Positions 8,989 to 17,418 of a stretch of DNA of 64,000 nt are shown piece by piece. Source of the DNA: Sphingobium cyanobacteriorum. GTDB lineage: Bacteria; Pseudomonadota; Alphaproteobacteria; Sphingomonadales; Sphingomonadaceae. Where the stretch lies: assembly GCF_030580935.1 (NCBI RefSeq), contig NZ_JAUQOM010000004.1, positions 62,001-126,000 of the forward strand. The letters run 5' to 3'. Each line of letters starts with the position of its first letter. Positions within the stretch are counted from its first letter, which is position 1. The position numbers and the translations under genes are program-made. Below the pieces are notes generated by a model that was given only the letters and a program-made list of their open reading frames with translations, had not been told where the DNA came from and ran no database searches.

Positions 8989-9945
8989 TCAGGCCGTGCG
9001 GCCGATGATGCGGCCCGCAAGGGCGACGATGCGGTCGAGGGTGAAGCCGACCAGGCCGATCCAGACGAGGGCGACGATCGTGTCGGTCAGGAGCGCGCTG
9101 TTATAGCTGTCCCAGATGAAGAAGCCGACGCCGGTGCCGCCCTGCACCATTTCCGCCGCGACGATCGCCAGCCAGCTCATGCCCACGCCGATGCGCAGGC
9201 CGGTGAACATGTGCGGCACCGTGGCGGGCAGCATGATGCGGGTGAAATATTCGATCGGGTTGAGCGCCAGCACCCTGGCGACGTTGCGATAGGCGACCGG
9301 GATGGTCTGCACGCCGGCCGCCGTGTTCAGGATGACCGGCCAGATCGCGGTGATGAAGATCAGGAAGATCGCCGATGGCTGCGCCTGCTGGAAGATGGCG
9401 AGGCTGATCGGCAGCCAGGCGAGCGGCGGCACCGTGCGCAATATCTGGAACAGCGGGTCGAGCGCGCGGAAGGCAAAGACGCTCTGGCCGATCAATATGC
9501 CCAGCGCCACGCCGACCACCGCGGCCATGCCATAACCGATCAGCACACGGCTCAGGCTGGTCAGGATATGGCCGGCAATGCCGACATCGCCCGATTGCGC
9601 GATGCTGAAATGGGTAAGGCCCATGTCCACGCCCTTGAACGGATGGACGATCACCTCATGGCTTTGGGTCCATACCATGAGGGGGCTGGGGAAGGCCGCG
9701 TCGGGCGCGCTGCACAGCCATTGCCAGATGGCGAGCAGCGCGACGACCATCGCCAGCGTCGGCAACATATTGGCCGCCACGGCGCGGGCCTTGCGCGCCA
9801 GCGGGTGCACGGGCGCCGCGACAGGGGCAAAGCTGCGGCGCGCGATCGCCTCCTGGGGATAGGGCAGGATGACCCCCAGTTCGGGGGCAGCGCCGCCGGT
9901 CCTGGCCGGCGGTCCCTTCATGCTGCTGGATGATGGAGATGCCAT
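8989..9945 (-). CDS. nrtB: ABC transporter permease, nitrate type
   Basis: A 318-residue inner-membrane permease with several hydrophobic segments from about residue 57 (NMLPTLAMVVALLAIWQWL). The BPD-type cytoplasmic EAA-like loop is near RVLALNPIEYFTRIMLPAT. The N-terminal 50 residues are polar and likely cytoplasmic. It forms the channel of the importer with the ATPase 17 bp downstream and the binding protein 18 bp upstream. NrtB, SsuC and TauC are hard to separate by sequence; the partner binding protein points to nitrate. Confidence 0.85.
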   Translation of the reverse strand: MASPSSSSMKGPPARTGGAAPELGVILPYPQEAIARRSFAPVAAPVHPLARKARAVAANMLPTLAMVVALLAIWQWLCSAPDAAFPSPLMVWTQSHEVIVHPFKGVDMGLTHFSIAQSGDVGIAGHILTSLSRVLIGYGMAAVVGVALGILIGQSVFAFRALDPLFQILRTVPPLAWLPISLAIFQQAQPSAIFLIFITAIWPVILNTAAGVQTIPVAYRNVARVLALNPIEYFTRIMLPATVPHMFTGLRIGVGMSWLAIVAAEMVQGGTGVGFFIWDSYNSALLTDTIVALVWIGLVGFTLDRIVALAGRIIGRTA

Positions 9946-9963
9946 GGGTCCGCTCCTTGCGTG

Positions 9964-11244
9964 TCAGACGCGCTTGATCGCCAGGCTGGCGAGATAGGCT
10001 TTGGGGTTGGACGGGTCGAAGCGCTTGCCGTCGAAGAATGTCTCGACCCCGCGACTGTCGCCCGCCGGTCCCTTGCCGCCCAGCATCGCGGCGGCCTTGC
10101 GCCAGATGTCGGCGCGGTTGACCTTGGCGATCAGCCCCCTGGTGTCGAGCGACATGGGCAGCTTGCCCCAGCGCTGGTTCTCCGTGAGGAACCACAGGTC
10201 ATGGCTTTTGTAGGGGAAGGACGCATAATTGGCGAAGAACTTCATCCTGAAGGCGGCTTTGGGGAATGTGCGCCCGTCGCCCATGGTGAAATTGCCCTGC
10301 AGACGGTCGGCAATGTCGGTGACGGGGCATTTGAGATAATCGCGCCCCGCGATCGTGCTGGCCAGTTGCGTGGTGTTGGCCGGATTGTCGGCCCAGCGCT
10401 GCGCTTCGATGATGGCGGCGGTGATCGCGGCGGCCGCGCGCGGATATCTGGCCACCCAGTCGGCGCGCATCGCAAAGCTTTTTTCCGGGTGGTTCATCCA
10501 CATCTGGCCGGTCGATACGGCGGTATAGCCCAGTTGCTGCGCGACGAGCTGGTCGTTCCACGGTTCGCCCACGCAAAAGGCGTCCATCGTGTCGGCCTTC
10601 ATGTTCGCGACCATCTGCGGCGGCGGCACGGTGATGAGTTCGACATCCTTGTCCGGGTCGATCCCGCCCGACGCCAGCCAGTAGCGCAGCCACAGATCAT
10701 GGGTGCCGCCCGGAAAGGTCATGGCCATGCTGATCTTCTTGCCCGCGCCCTTGCGCTGGGCGATCACCCCTTTCATCTTCGCGGCGTTGAGGTCGGCCTT
10801 GGCGCCCAGATATTCCTTCGACACCGAAATCGCCTGGCCGTTGACGTTCAGCCGGGCCAGGATGGACATGGGCGTCGCCTTGCCGATCGCGCCCAGGGTC
10901 AGCAGATAGGGCATAGGCGTCAGGATATGCGCGCCGTCGATGCCGCCGCCGCCCGCGCCCAGCACCAGATTGTCGCGGGTCGCCCCCCAGCTCGCCTGTT
11001 TCAGCACTTCGACGTCGGGCATCCCGTGCTTGGCGAAGAAGCCCAGTTCCTTGGCGATGATGAGCGGCGCGGCGTCGGTCAGCGCGATGAAGCCGAGCTT
11101 GGCGCCCTTGACTTCCGGCCCCGACCCGGCCGCGAACGCACCCGACGGAAAAGCCTGCTGCACTGCCGCGAAGATTGCCGCCGTGCCTGTGGTCCTGATC
11201 AGACCGCGCCGGCTGACGCCGTTATGATTGTCCCCCTCAGCCAT
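9964..11244 (-). CDS. nrtA: Nitrate/bicarbonate-type periplasmic binding protein with Tat signal
   Basis: A 426-residue solute-binding protein of the NrtA/CmpA family. The N-terminus has a twin-arginine signal (SRRGLIRTTGTAAIF), so it is probably exported folded. The stretch FCVGEPWNDQL...GQMWMNHPEK is the typical NrtA region around the anion site. First gene of the minus-strand operon nrtA-nrtB-nrtC-porin. The roughly 470-bp leader carries an attenuator hairpin (see 11379-11432), which supports regulation by nitrate. Assimilatory nitrate or nitrite reductase genes are not in this window. Bicarbonate or cyanate remain possible ligands. Confidence 0.85.
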   Translation of the reverse strand: MAEGDNHNGVSRRGLIRTTGTAAIFAAVQQAFPSGAFAAGSGPEVKGAKLGFIALTDAAPLIIAKELGFFAKHGMPDVEVLKQASWGATRDNLVLGAGGGGIDGAHILTPMPYLLTLGAIGKATPMSILARLNVNGQAISVSKEYLGAKADLNAAKMKGVIAQRKGAGKKISMAMTFPGGTHDLWLRYWLASGGIDPDKDVELITVPPPQMVANMKADTMDAFCVGEPWNDQLVAQQLGYTAVSTGQMWMNHPEKSFAMRADWVARYPRAAAAITAAIIEAQRWADNPANTTQLASTIAGRDYLKCPVTDIADRLQGNFTMGDGRTFPKAAFRMKFFANYASFPYKSHDLWFLTENQRWGKLPMSLDTRGLIAKVNRADIWRKAAAMLGGKGPAGDSRGVETFFDGKRFDPSNPKAYLASLAIKRV

Positions 11245-11378
11245 GATATATGCTCCCCATGATTGATTTCAGGCGTGGCGGCAGGGCGCAAAGGCCCGCC
11301 GCCGGAAACGCCATTCCCGCGTATCGGATGTGAAGATGAAAGCCGCGCGCGACAGCCTTGCCACGGCGAAAAACCAAT

Positions 11379-11432
11379 AAAAAAGCCGCCTGAACGAAGG
11401 TCTTTCGGACCTGTCCGGGCGGCGTCATTGCC
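11379..11432 (-). promoter_or_regulatory. Leader attenuator, NasT/ANTAR-like
   Basis: On the minus strand, GGC-AATGAC-GCC (11432 to 11421) forms a small hairpin with a hexaloop that has A at position 1 and G at position 4, the ANTAR-protein target pattern. Its 3' arm overlaps the 5' arm of an intrinsic terminator: GCCGCC (11423-11418), inner stem AGGTC/GACCT, GGCGGC (11390-11385), then six U (11384-11379). Overlap of the two would make them exclusive, as in the NasT/NasR control of nitrate assimilation operons. I could not identify the expected first hexaloop hairpin clearly. Confidence 0.5.
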
Positions 11433-11690
11433 TAGCGATCTTGTCGATCTGTGATGCCGCCTGCCACCATCGGCCGACTGCATCGAAAATGCCGAAGCGC
11501 CCCTGCTTCGACACAGGCAAAGCTGTCATCGATTCATCCGAGTCGCAAGCGAAATCTTTTGCAACGCACAAATTACCTGATGCCTATCCGCGCCCTGATG
11601 GCTGTTGCGCGTGCCCCTCGCCCTCCCGCACGCGCTGCCGGGCGGCAAAGGACAGAAGGGATTTCTTATCATGATATATATGTTTCCATG

Positions 11691-11703
11691 TTATGATTCA
11701 TAA
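11691..11703. promoter_or_regulatory. Palindrome TTATGATTCATAA before chrB
   Basis: Perfect 6+1+6 inverted repeat, 15 bp ahead of the chrB start, in an AT-rich patch. Candidate operator for chromate-dependent control, by ChrB itself or another factor. Confidence 0.4.
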
Positions 11704-11717
11704 GATACATATGCATC

Positions 11718-12674
11718 ATGGAATCGGCCGACCCCACCCCATGGCTTGCCCTGCTGCACCAGCTACCGGCGAAACCGCCCTATCTGCGCGTCAAGATCTG
11801 GCGGCGGTTGCAGGCGATCGGGGCGGTGCCGCTCAAACATGCGGTGCATGTGCTGCCGCAGTCGCCGGAAACGGAGGCGGCGTTTCGCGATCTGCTGGGA
11901 GAGATCGTCGCCAGCGGCGGGGACGCGACATTGATCGAGGCGCGATTGCTGGTCGGCCAGTCCGATGCGGACGTGCGCCTGCTGTTCGATGCCGCGCGCG
12001 ACGCCGATTATGAGGAGATCGCCCAGGCCGCCCGCCGCCTGCTGGACACCGGGCCGGCAAGCGGCGCCGATATCGCGAAGCTCCAGAAGCGGATGCAGGA
12101 TGTGGGCCGGCTCGATTTCTTCGGCGCGCATGGCCGGCAGGCGGCCGAAGCCGCGCTCGCCGACCTCGACCGCCAGCGCTACCGCCATCCCGATGTCGGT
12201 CGCACCGCACCTGCGGACCCGTCCGAACCGATCGACCTGACGGGCCGCATCTGGGTGACGCGCCGTGGCGTCCATGTCGATCGCATCGCCTGCGCCTGGC
12301 TGATCCGGCGCTTCATCGACCCGGCCGCGCGGTTCAGATTCGTCGACGGTCGCCATCATGATCCGGCCGACGGGGAATGCCGGTTCGACATGGCGGATGC
12401 CGAATTCACCCATGAAGGGGATCGGTGCAGTTTCGAAACGCTGCTGCTGCGTGCCGGACTGACCGATGATCCCGCGCTCGTCGCGATCGGCGAAATCATC
12501 CACGAACTGGATATTGGCGACGGCCTGTTCGCCCGGCCGGAAACGGCGGGTGTGGGCGCGATCCTGTCGGGCGTCTGCGCCTCGACCGACGACGACCTTG
12601 CGCGCATCGCCATGGCGAGCGACGCGCTGAACCAGTTCCATGCCTTTTTCAGCAACAGAAAGGTCGATCGATGA
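11718..12674 (+). CDS. chrB: Chromate resistance protein ChrB
   Basis: A 318-residue ChrB. The N-terminal domain (about 1-150) starts WLALLHQLPAKPPYLRVKIWRRLQAIGAVPLKHAVHVLP, typical of the ChrB N-domain. The C-terminal domain (about 175-318) has WVTRRGVHVDRIACAWLIRRFIDPAARF, the ChrB_C pattern. In studied systems ChrB is a chromate-responsive regulator or accessory factor of the exporter ChrA. The gene overlaps chrA by 4 bp (ATGA), so the two are translationally coupled. Confidence 0.88.
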   Translation: MESADPTPWLALLHQLPAKPPYLRVKIWRRLQAIGAVPLKHAVHVLPQSPETEAAFRDLLGEIVASGGDATLIEARLLVGQSDADVRLLFDAARDADYEEIAQAARRLLDTGPASGADIAKLQKRMQDVGRLDFFGAHGRQAAEAALADLDRQRYRHPDVGRTAPADPSEPIDLTGRIWVTRRGVHVDRIACAWLIRRFIDPAARFRFVDGRHHDPADGECRFDMADAEFTHEGDRCSFETLLLRAGLTDDPALVAIGEIIHELDIGDGLFARPETAGVGAILSGVCASTDDDLARIAMASDALNQFHAFFSNRKVDR

Positions 12675-14053
12675 GTGCTGACCAGGCATCCACCGCGCCC
12701 GCCCATGGCATCCCCCTGCATGAAGCCACCCGCGTCTGGGCGCGGATCGCGGCGCTCAGCTTCGGCGGCCCGGCGGGCCAGATCGCGGTCATGCACCGCA
12801 TCCTGGTCGAAGAAAAACGCTGGATCGGGGAAGAGCGGTTCCTGCACGCGCTCAATTACTGCATGCTGTTGCCCGGCCCGGAAGCGCAGCAACTGGCGGT
12901 CTATATCGGCTGGCTGCTGCACCGGACGAAGGGTGGGCTGATCGCCGGTGCGCTGTTCGTGCTGCCCGGTTTCCTCGCCATATTGGCGCTGAGCTATCTC
13001 TATGTCCTGCTTGGCCATGCGCCGCTGATCGCGGGCCTGTTCTTCGGCCTCAAGGCCGCGGTGCTGGCGGTGGTGGTGCAGGCCGTGGTCCGCGTGGGAT
13101 CGCGCGCGCTGCGCAACCATGTGATGCGCGGCATCGCCGCCGCCGCCTTCGTCGCCATTTTTGTCCTCGACGCGCCTTTCCCGCTGATCATCCTGGCGGC
13201 CGGGCTGATCGGCTATGTCGGCGGGCGCAGCGGCCTGCCGTACTTCAGGGGCGGCGGTGGCCATGGCGCGGCGAGCGGCGCCATCGTCCATGATCGCGAC
13301 ACCGCCCTGGGCGAAGGGCTGCCCGACCATGCCCGGCCCAATCCGGCCTGGTCGCTGCGCATCTGCACGGTCCTGCTGCTGCTCTGGCTCGCCCCGGTGC
13401 TGGCGCTGTTCCTGACCTTGGGACCGGACGATGTGTTCACCCGCATCGCCACCTTCTTCAGCCAGATGGCGGTGGTGACGTTCGGGGGCGCCTATGCCGT
13501 GCTGGCCTATGTCGCGCAGGAGGCGGTCGGCAGCTTCGGCTGGTTGCGGCCGGGGGAAATGCTCGACGGCCTCGGCATGGCCGAAACGACGCCCGGCCCC
13601 CTGATCATGGTGACGCAGTTCGTCGGCTTCCTCGCCGCCTTTCGCGATGCCGGGCCGCTGGCGCCCCTGCTGGCGGCGACGCTGGGGGCGATCCTCACGA
13701 CATGGGTGACGTTCGTGCCCTGTTTCCTGTGGATCTTCGCCGGCGCACCCTTCATCGAGCGGCTGCGGGGCAACCAGGCGCTGTCGTCGGCGCTGTCCGC
13801 GATCACGGCGGCAGTGGTGGGCGTGATCCTGAACCTCGCCCTCTGGTTCGCCATCCATACGCTGTTCGGACAGGTCAGGCCGGCCGCCACGCCCACCGGC
13901 GCGATCGACCTGCCCGTGCTGGCATCGATCCATGTTCCGGCGGCCCTGCTGTCGGCCGCCGCCCTGGTCGCCGTCTTTCGCTTCAGGGTCGGGGTGCTGC
14001 CGGTACTGGCTGCATCCGCCGCGATCGGCGCGGCCTATATAATATTGCGATAG
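12671..14053 (+). CDS. chrA: Chromate efflux transporter ChrA
   Basis: A 460-residue CHR-family inner-membrane transporter with two homologous halves. The first half carries FGGPAGQIAVMHRILVEEKRWI and the second FGGAYAVLAYVAQEAVGSFGWL; both are the CHR domain signature, and each is followed by a proline-rich motif (LPGPEAQQLA, TTPGPLIMV). The protein exports chromate using proton motive force. The loop between the halves (residues about 190-230) is rich in Gly and His. Coupled to chrB by a 4-bp overlap. Confidence 0.92.
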   Translation: MSADQASTAPAHGIPLHEATRVWARIAALSFGGPAGQIAVMHRILVEEKRWIGEERFLHALNYCMLLPGPEAQQLAVYIGWLLHRTKGGLIAGALFVLPGFLAILALSYLYVLLGHAPLIAGLFFGLKAAVLAVVVQAVVRVGSRALRNHVMRGIAAAAFVAIFVLDAPFPLIILAAGLIGYVGGRSGLPYFRGGGGHGAASGAIVHDRDTALGEGLPDHARPNPAWSLRICTVLLLLWLAPVLALFLTLGPDDVFTRIATFFSQMAVVTFGGAYAVLAYVAQEAVGSFGWLRPGEMLDGLGMAETTPGPLIMVTQFVGFLAAFRDAGPLAPLLAATLGAILTTWVTFVPCFLWIFAGAPFIERLRGNQALSSALSAITAAVVGVILNLALWFAIHTLFGQVRPAATPTGAIDLPVLASIHVPAALLSAAALVAVFRFRVGVLPVLAASAAIGAAYIILR

Positions 14054-14125
14054 GGCCACAGCCGCCCTGCCGGCCCGTTCGCACAGACGCACCGGCCCCC
14101 TGCACGCGCATCCATCTGCGCGCTT

Positions 14126-14178
14126 ATCCATGAAAATTCATATCTATGAATTTTTCATCTATGCGAATTTTCATGGAT
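14126..14178. promoter_or_regulatory. Nested palindromes upstream of metF
   Basis: Outer arms ATCCATGAAAATTC (14126-14139) and GAATTTTCATGGAT (14165-14178) are perfect inverted repeats. Inside, AAAATTCATA (14133-14142), TC, TATGAATTTT (14145-14154) form a second perfect palindrome that shares bases with the left outer arm. The two folds are mutually exclusive in RNA, and in DNA they look like overlapping operator sites. Confidence 0.55.
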
Positions 14179-14220
14179 GGGGTAGGAACAGGTGCGAACG
14201 ACAATGCAGGGGAAGGCCAT

Positions 14221-15084
14221 ATGCCCGTCATCCACCCGAACTGGGAACGACCGCCCATCACCATGGTGGACGGCTACTCGCTGGAGATGACCGCAAAGGA
14301 TATCGCGTCGCTGCAATCGGCCGCCGCCGCGATCGCGCCTGAAACGCCGATCGCCGTCACATTCCTGCCGGGCGAAGAAACGGCCGCCCGGATCGCCGCC
14401 ACCCGCCTCGTGCGCCGCCTGGGCTTTGAACCCATGCCCCATTTTTCCGCGCGCCGGATCGGCTCGACCGACCAGTTCGAGGCGTATCTGGCCGCCGCCG
14501 TCGCGCAGGCCGGCGTGAAGCGCTGCTTCGTCATCGCCGGCGACCCGTCCGAACCCGAAGGCCCCTATTGCGACAGCAGCGCCCTGATCGCCAGCGGCGC
14601 GTTCGAACGGGCGGGGATCAGCGCGATCGGCATTGGCGGCCACCCGGAAGGCCATCCCAACATGGCAAGGGACCAGTGCTGGGCCGTGCTGGAGGACAAA
14701 TGCGCGCAGATCGAACGCCGCGGCATGGCGCCGCTGATCGTGACCCAGTTCGTCTTTGACGCTGACGTGGTGCTCGACTGGCTGGTCGATCTGCGCGCAC
14801 GCGGCATCGCCGCGCCGGTGCGGATCGGCGTGCCCGGACCGGCGGGGATCAAGACGCTGATGCGCTTCGCCGCCCGCTGCGGCGTCGGCGCGTCCGCCTC
14901 CGTGCTGGCCAAATATGGCATTTCGGTCGGCCGCCTGCTCGGATCGGCGGGGCCGGACCGGCTGGTCGAGCGGTTCGCGCGCGGCTTGGGCCCGGAGCAT
15001 GGCCGGGTACGGCTGCATTTCTATCCCTTTGGCGGCCTGGAAAAAACGGTTGCCTGGATCAATGATTATGCCCACGCGCATTGA
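14221..15084 (+). CDS. metF: Methylenetetrahydrofolate reductase family protein
   Basis: A 287-residue flavin-dependent TIM-barrel protein of the MetF family, slightly short of canonical MetF. Recognisable parts are [37 protein letters not shown] and the C-terminal [21 protein letters not shown]. It interconverts methylene-THF and methyl-THF. The start at 14221 follows CAGGGGAAGG; an upstream in-frame ATG at 14146 would fall in the palindromes. With purU and a folB-like gene behind it, this copy looks specialised for handling methyl groups from aromatic O-demethylation, as described for SYK-6 and dicamba-degrading sphingomonads, rather than methionine synthesis. Confidence 0.8.
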   Translation: MPVIHPNWERPPITMVDGYSLEMTAKDIASLQSAAAAIAPETPIAVTFLPGEETAARIAATRLVRRLGFEPMPHFSARRIGSTDQFEAYLAAAVAQAGVKRCFVIAGDPSEPEGPYCDSSALIASGAFERAGISAIGIGGHPEGHPNMARDQCWAVLEDKCAQIERRGMAPLIVTQFVFDADVVLDWLVDLRARGIAAPVRIGVPGPAGIKTLMRFAARCGVGASASVLAKYGISVGRLLGSAGPDRLVERFARGLGPEHGRVRLHFYPFGGLEKTVAWINDYAHAH

Positions 15085-15110
15085 CGCGAAGGGCCATGGG
15101 GAGGATTGAC

Positions 15111-15965
15111 GTGACGACGACCATCTATGTTTTGCGACTGCAATGCGACGACAGGCCGGGGTTGGTGGCCAAGGTGTCGGGCTATCTGGCGGCGCAGGGC
15201 TGCAATATCGTCGATGCACAGCAATTCGACGATGCGATGAACAACCGCTTCTTCATGCGGGTCGCCTTCAAGCCTGGCGCGCCGCTCGCCGACCTGCAAC
15301 AGGGGTTCGCGCCGATCGCGCGGGACGCGGGCATGGACTGGTCGATGACCGATCAGGCCCAGCCCAAGAAAGTCGTGCTGATGGTATCCCGATGGGATCA
15401 TTGCCTGGGCGACCTGCTCTATCGCCAGCGGATCGGCGAACTGCCGATGGATATCGTCGCGATCATCTCCAACCACCCGCGCGAAAAGCTGCACACGTCG
15501 CTGATCGGCGACATGCCCTATCATCATTTCCCGATCACCAGGGATACAAAGGCGCAGCAGGAAGCGCGGATCAAGCAGGTCGTGACGGACACCGGCGCCG
15601 ATCTGGTGGTGCTGGCGCGCTATATGCAGATATTGAGCGACGACCTGGCCGCTTTCCTGTCGGGTCGCTGCATCAATATCCATCACAGCTTCCTGCCCGG
15701 ATTCAAGGGCGCGAAACCCTATCACCAGGCCTATGAGCGCGGCGTGAAGATGATCGGCGCGACCGCCCATTATGTCACCGCCGACCTCGATGAAGGGCCG
15801 ATCATCCATCAGGATGTCGAAGTAATCGGCCATGCCGACGTGCCCGACGAGCTGGTACGGCGCGGCCGCGACATAGAAAGGCGGGTATTGGCGGAGGCGG
15901 TGCGGCTGCACTTGCAGGATCGCGTGTTCATGAATCAGTCGCGCACCGTTGTTTTCCGGGGCTGA
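15111..15965 (+). CDS. purU: Formyltetrahydrofolate deformylase
   Basis: A 284-residue protein, the normal PurU length. An N-terminal ACT domain occupies residues about 5-85 ([29 protein letters not shown]), followed by a formyltransferase-fold catalytic domain. The catalytic Asn-His-Asp set is visible in [12 protein letters not shown] and [11 protein letters not shown]. It hydrolyses 10-formyl-THF to THF and formate. The GTG start at 15111 has GGGGAGG seven bases upstream; a TTG at 15081 is less likely. It lies 26 bp after metF, and together they would drain methyl-THF-derived C1 units to formate and regenerate THF. Confidence 0.92.
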   Translation: MTTTIYVLRLQCDDRPGLVAKVSGYLAAQGCNIVDAQQFDDAMNNRFFMRVAFKPGAPLADLQQGFAPIARDAGMDWSMTDQAQPKKVVLMVSRWDHCLGDLLYRQRIGELPMDIVAIISNHPREKLHTSLIGDMPYHHFPITRDTKAQQEARIKQVVTDTGADLVVLARYMQILSDDLAAFLSGRCINIHHSFLPGFKGAKPYHQAYERGVKMIGATAHYVTADLDEGPIIHQDVEVIGHADVPDELVRRGRDIERRVLAEAVRLHLQDRVFMNQSRTVVFRG

Positions 15966-16090
15966 ACCGTGCGCGTCGGGATCGACACGCCGAACGATGC
16001 TCCATGCGGGCAGGCCATGTTGCCGCCACGGCCGCCCGGCCACATCGACCGGCAACCGGGTGCCGACCGTGGAAAGGATGGCGGACTGAG

Positions 16091-16435
16091 ATGACGGTCA
16101 TCACCAAGGTACGGGTCAAGGATCTGCCGCTGCTCGCCGATATCGGCATCAATCCCGACGAAATCGGCCGGCGCCAGCCGCTGGTCATCACGGTGCAATT
16201 GCTGCTGGAGGGCGGCGCGGTGGAAGCGATCGGCGAGACGATCGATTATCGCCGCATCGTGCGCGCCGCCGAAACCGTGTCGCAAGTGCATATCCCGCTG
16301 ATCGAAACATTCGCGCATCGGCTGGGCATGGAATGCCTGGCCTGGCCGGGTGTGGTGGAAGCCTGCGTCACCATCGACAAGCCCTTCGCCCTGACGCGCG
16401 GGCTGGCGGGGGTGGAGGTGACGGTGCGGCGCTGA
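16091..16435 (+). CDS. folB: Dihydroneopterin aldolase (FolB) family protein
   Basis: A 114-residue tunnel-fold protein of the FolB/FolX family. It starts with the usual strand and conserved stretch (VRVKDLPLLADIGINPDEIGRRQPLVITVQL), then DYRRIVRAAE and LIETFAHRLG, where Glu-Thr-Phe-Ala resembles the family active-site region. FolB aldolises dihydroneopterin in folate synthesis. Its place after metF and purU suggests it raises the THF supply for the C1 module. The ATG at 16091 is used; 125 bp separate it from purU. The stop codon lies within a short GCTGA tandem repeat. Confidence 0.82.
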   Translation: MTVITKVRVKDLPLLADIGINPDEIGRRQPLVITVQLLLEGGAVEAIGETIDYRRIVRAAETVSQVHIPLIETFAHRLGMECLAWPGVVEACVTIDKPFALTRGLAGVEVTVRR

Positions 16436-16450
16436 GCTGAGCTGAGCTGA
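16431..16450 (+). repeat. GCTGA pentanucleotide tandem repeat (4 copies)
   Basis: Four exact GCTGA units cover the folB stop codon (TGA at 16433-16435). Changes in copy number would not alter the first stop, so the effect on FolB should be nil. Confidence 0.8.
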
Positions 16451-16453
16451 GCC

Positions 16454-16473
16454 AGGCTTATACGATCCTGTTC
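16454..16473. promoter_or_regulatory. Candidate TetR operator, site 0 (autoregulatory)
   Basis: TATACGATCCTGTTCGTTCG, about 80 bp before the TetR gene. It matches the three sites at 17374, 20693 and 22592 at 10 to 12 of 20 positions, with the half sites TACGA and TTCGT kept. Confidence 0.45.
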
Positions 16474-16555
16474 GTTCGCTGGTCTTTTTCCTTTCCCCGA
16501 CGCCTGTGCCGGCGCTAAAGCTGTCGTGCGGGTAACGGGATGAGAGGATCAAGGG

Positions 16556-17209
16556 GTGGCCAAGACGGTGCCGACCGGCAAAGAGAGTGCGGGACGCGCA
16601 TCGGAGGCGGAGGAAACCCGGCTCAACATATTGGACGTGGCCACCGCCGAATTTGCCGACAAGGGGCTGAGCGGCGCGCGCATCGACGAAATCGCCGAAC
16701 GGACCAATGCGTCCAAACGCATGATCTATTATTATTTCGGCGGCAAGGAAGGCCTGTATCGCGCCGTGCTGGAACGCGCCTATACCGCTGTCCGCGCGAT
16801 GGACACCCATCATGGGCGTGACGGGCTGGCCCCGGACGCAGCGCTCCGCGATGTCATCGGCGCGACCTTCGACTATCATAACCAGCATCCCGAATTCGTC
16901 CGGCTGGTGATGAACGAGAATATATTGCGCGGCGCGCATGTCGGCGAAATTCCCGGTATCCGCGAACGCAACCGGGCCGTGGTCGAACATCTGCGCGGCA
17001 TCCTGGCGCGCGGCGTCGCCAGCGGTCATTTCCGCGAAGGGATCGATCCGGTCGAACTGCATATGACGATCAGCGCGCTCTGCTTCTACAATGTGTCGAA
17101 CCGCTACACCTTCTCCTATGGCTTCGAACGCGACATGAGTTCGCCCAAGGCGCTGGCGCGGCGGCGCATGGGGGTGATCGACGTGATCGAAAGCTGGTGC
17201 CGGCGGTAA
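16556..17209 (+). CDS. TetR family regulator, likely controller of the quinate/shikimate island
   Basis: A 217-residue TetR protein. The N-terminal helix-turn-helix lies at about residues 42-61 (RIDEIAERTNASKRMIYYYF) followed by GGKEGLYRAVL. The C-terminal domain with VRLVMNENILRG and RGILARGVASGHFR resembles the TetR_C_33-like type often linked to aromatic catabolism. It starts with GTG. Similar palindromes precede this gene and the transcription units starting at 17419, 20802 and 22626, so it probably represses itself and the following island. The ligand is unknown; a shikimate-pathway acid or aromatic acid is likely. Confidence 0.85.
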   Translation: MAKTVPTGKESAGRASEAEETRLNILDVATAEFADKGLSGARIDEIAERTNASKRMIYYYFGGKEGLYRAVLERAYTAVRAMDTHHGRDGLAPDAALRDVIGATFDYHNQHPEFVRLVMNENILRGAHVGEIPGIRERNRAVVEHLRGILARGVASGHFREGIDPVELHMTISALCFYNVSNRYTFSYGFERDMSSPKALARRRMGVIDVIESWCRR

Positions 17210-17210
17210 C

Positions 17211-17337
17211 GGCGCTCTGAAAGGCGCTCTGAAAGGCGCTCTGAAAGGCGCTCTGAAAGGCGCTCTGAAAGGCGCTCTGAAAGGCGCTCTGAAAGGCGCT
17301 CTGAAAGGCGCTCTGAAAGGCGCTCTGAAAGGCGCTC
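17211..17337. repeat. 12-bp tandem repeat (VNTR), unit GGCGCTCTGAAA
   Basis: Ten identical 12-nt units (17211-17330) and a partial eleventh. It begins two bases after the TetR stop codon. On the minus strand the unit encodes Leu-Ser-Glu-Arg in an open frame, but no start signal or family supports a gene. The perfect identity points to recent slippage expansion, or possibly an assembly artefact. Confidence 0.95.
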
Positions 17338-17373
17338 AGGCACCTTGCCCGATGATTGCAGCCTGTCTATATA

Positions 17374-17393
17374 TGTACGAAATAGTTAGCTCA
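17374..17393. promoter_or_regulatory. Candidate TetR operator, site 1
   Basis: TGTACGAAATAGTTAGCTCA, 26 bp before the esterase start. It shares 16 of 20 bases with site 2 at 20693 and 13 of 20 with site 3 at 22592. Confidence 0.6.
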
Positions 17394-17418
17394 TTAGATG
17401 GCAGGTCGGGAGAGAGAG

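Larger units (their letters stand above)
11245..11717. promoter_or_regulatory. Divergent intergenic region nrtA / chrB
   Basis: 473 bp without a convincing gene. On the minus strand it is the nrtA leader, with an intrinsic terminator and an overlapping hexaloop hairpin at 11379-11432. Close to chrB it becomes AT-rich (about 11665-11715) and contains the perfect palindrome TTATGA-T-TCATAA at 11691-11703, a candidate chromate-responsive operator. Confidence 0.6.

Noticed and set aside
12356..14131. A 591-codon minus-strand open frame opposite chrA
   Set aside because: The product is low-complexity, rich in Gln, Arg and Asp, typical of antisense of membrane protein genes; chrA is unambiguous.
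17211..17337. CRISPR-like array
   Set aside because: Units are 12 bp with no spacers and there are no cas genes; it is a simple tandem repeat.
17116..17343. Minus-strand open frame encoding Leu-Ser-Glu-Arg repeats
   Set aside because: It is only the 12-bp tandem array read in a frame divisible by three; no start signal and no family.
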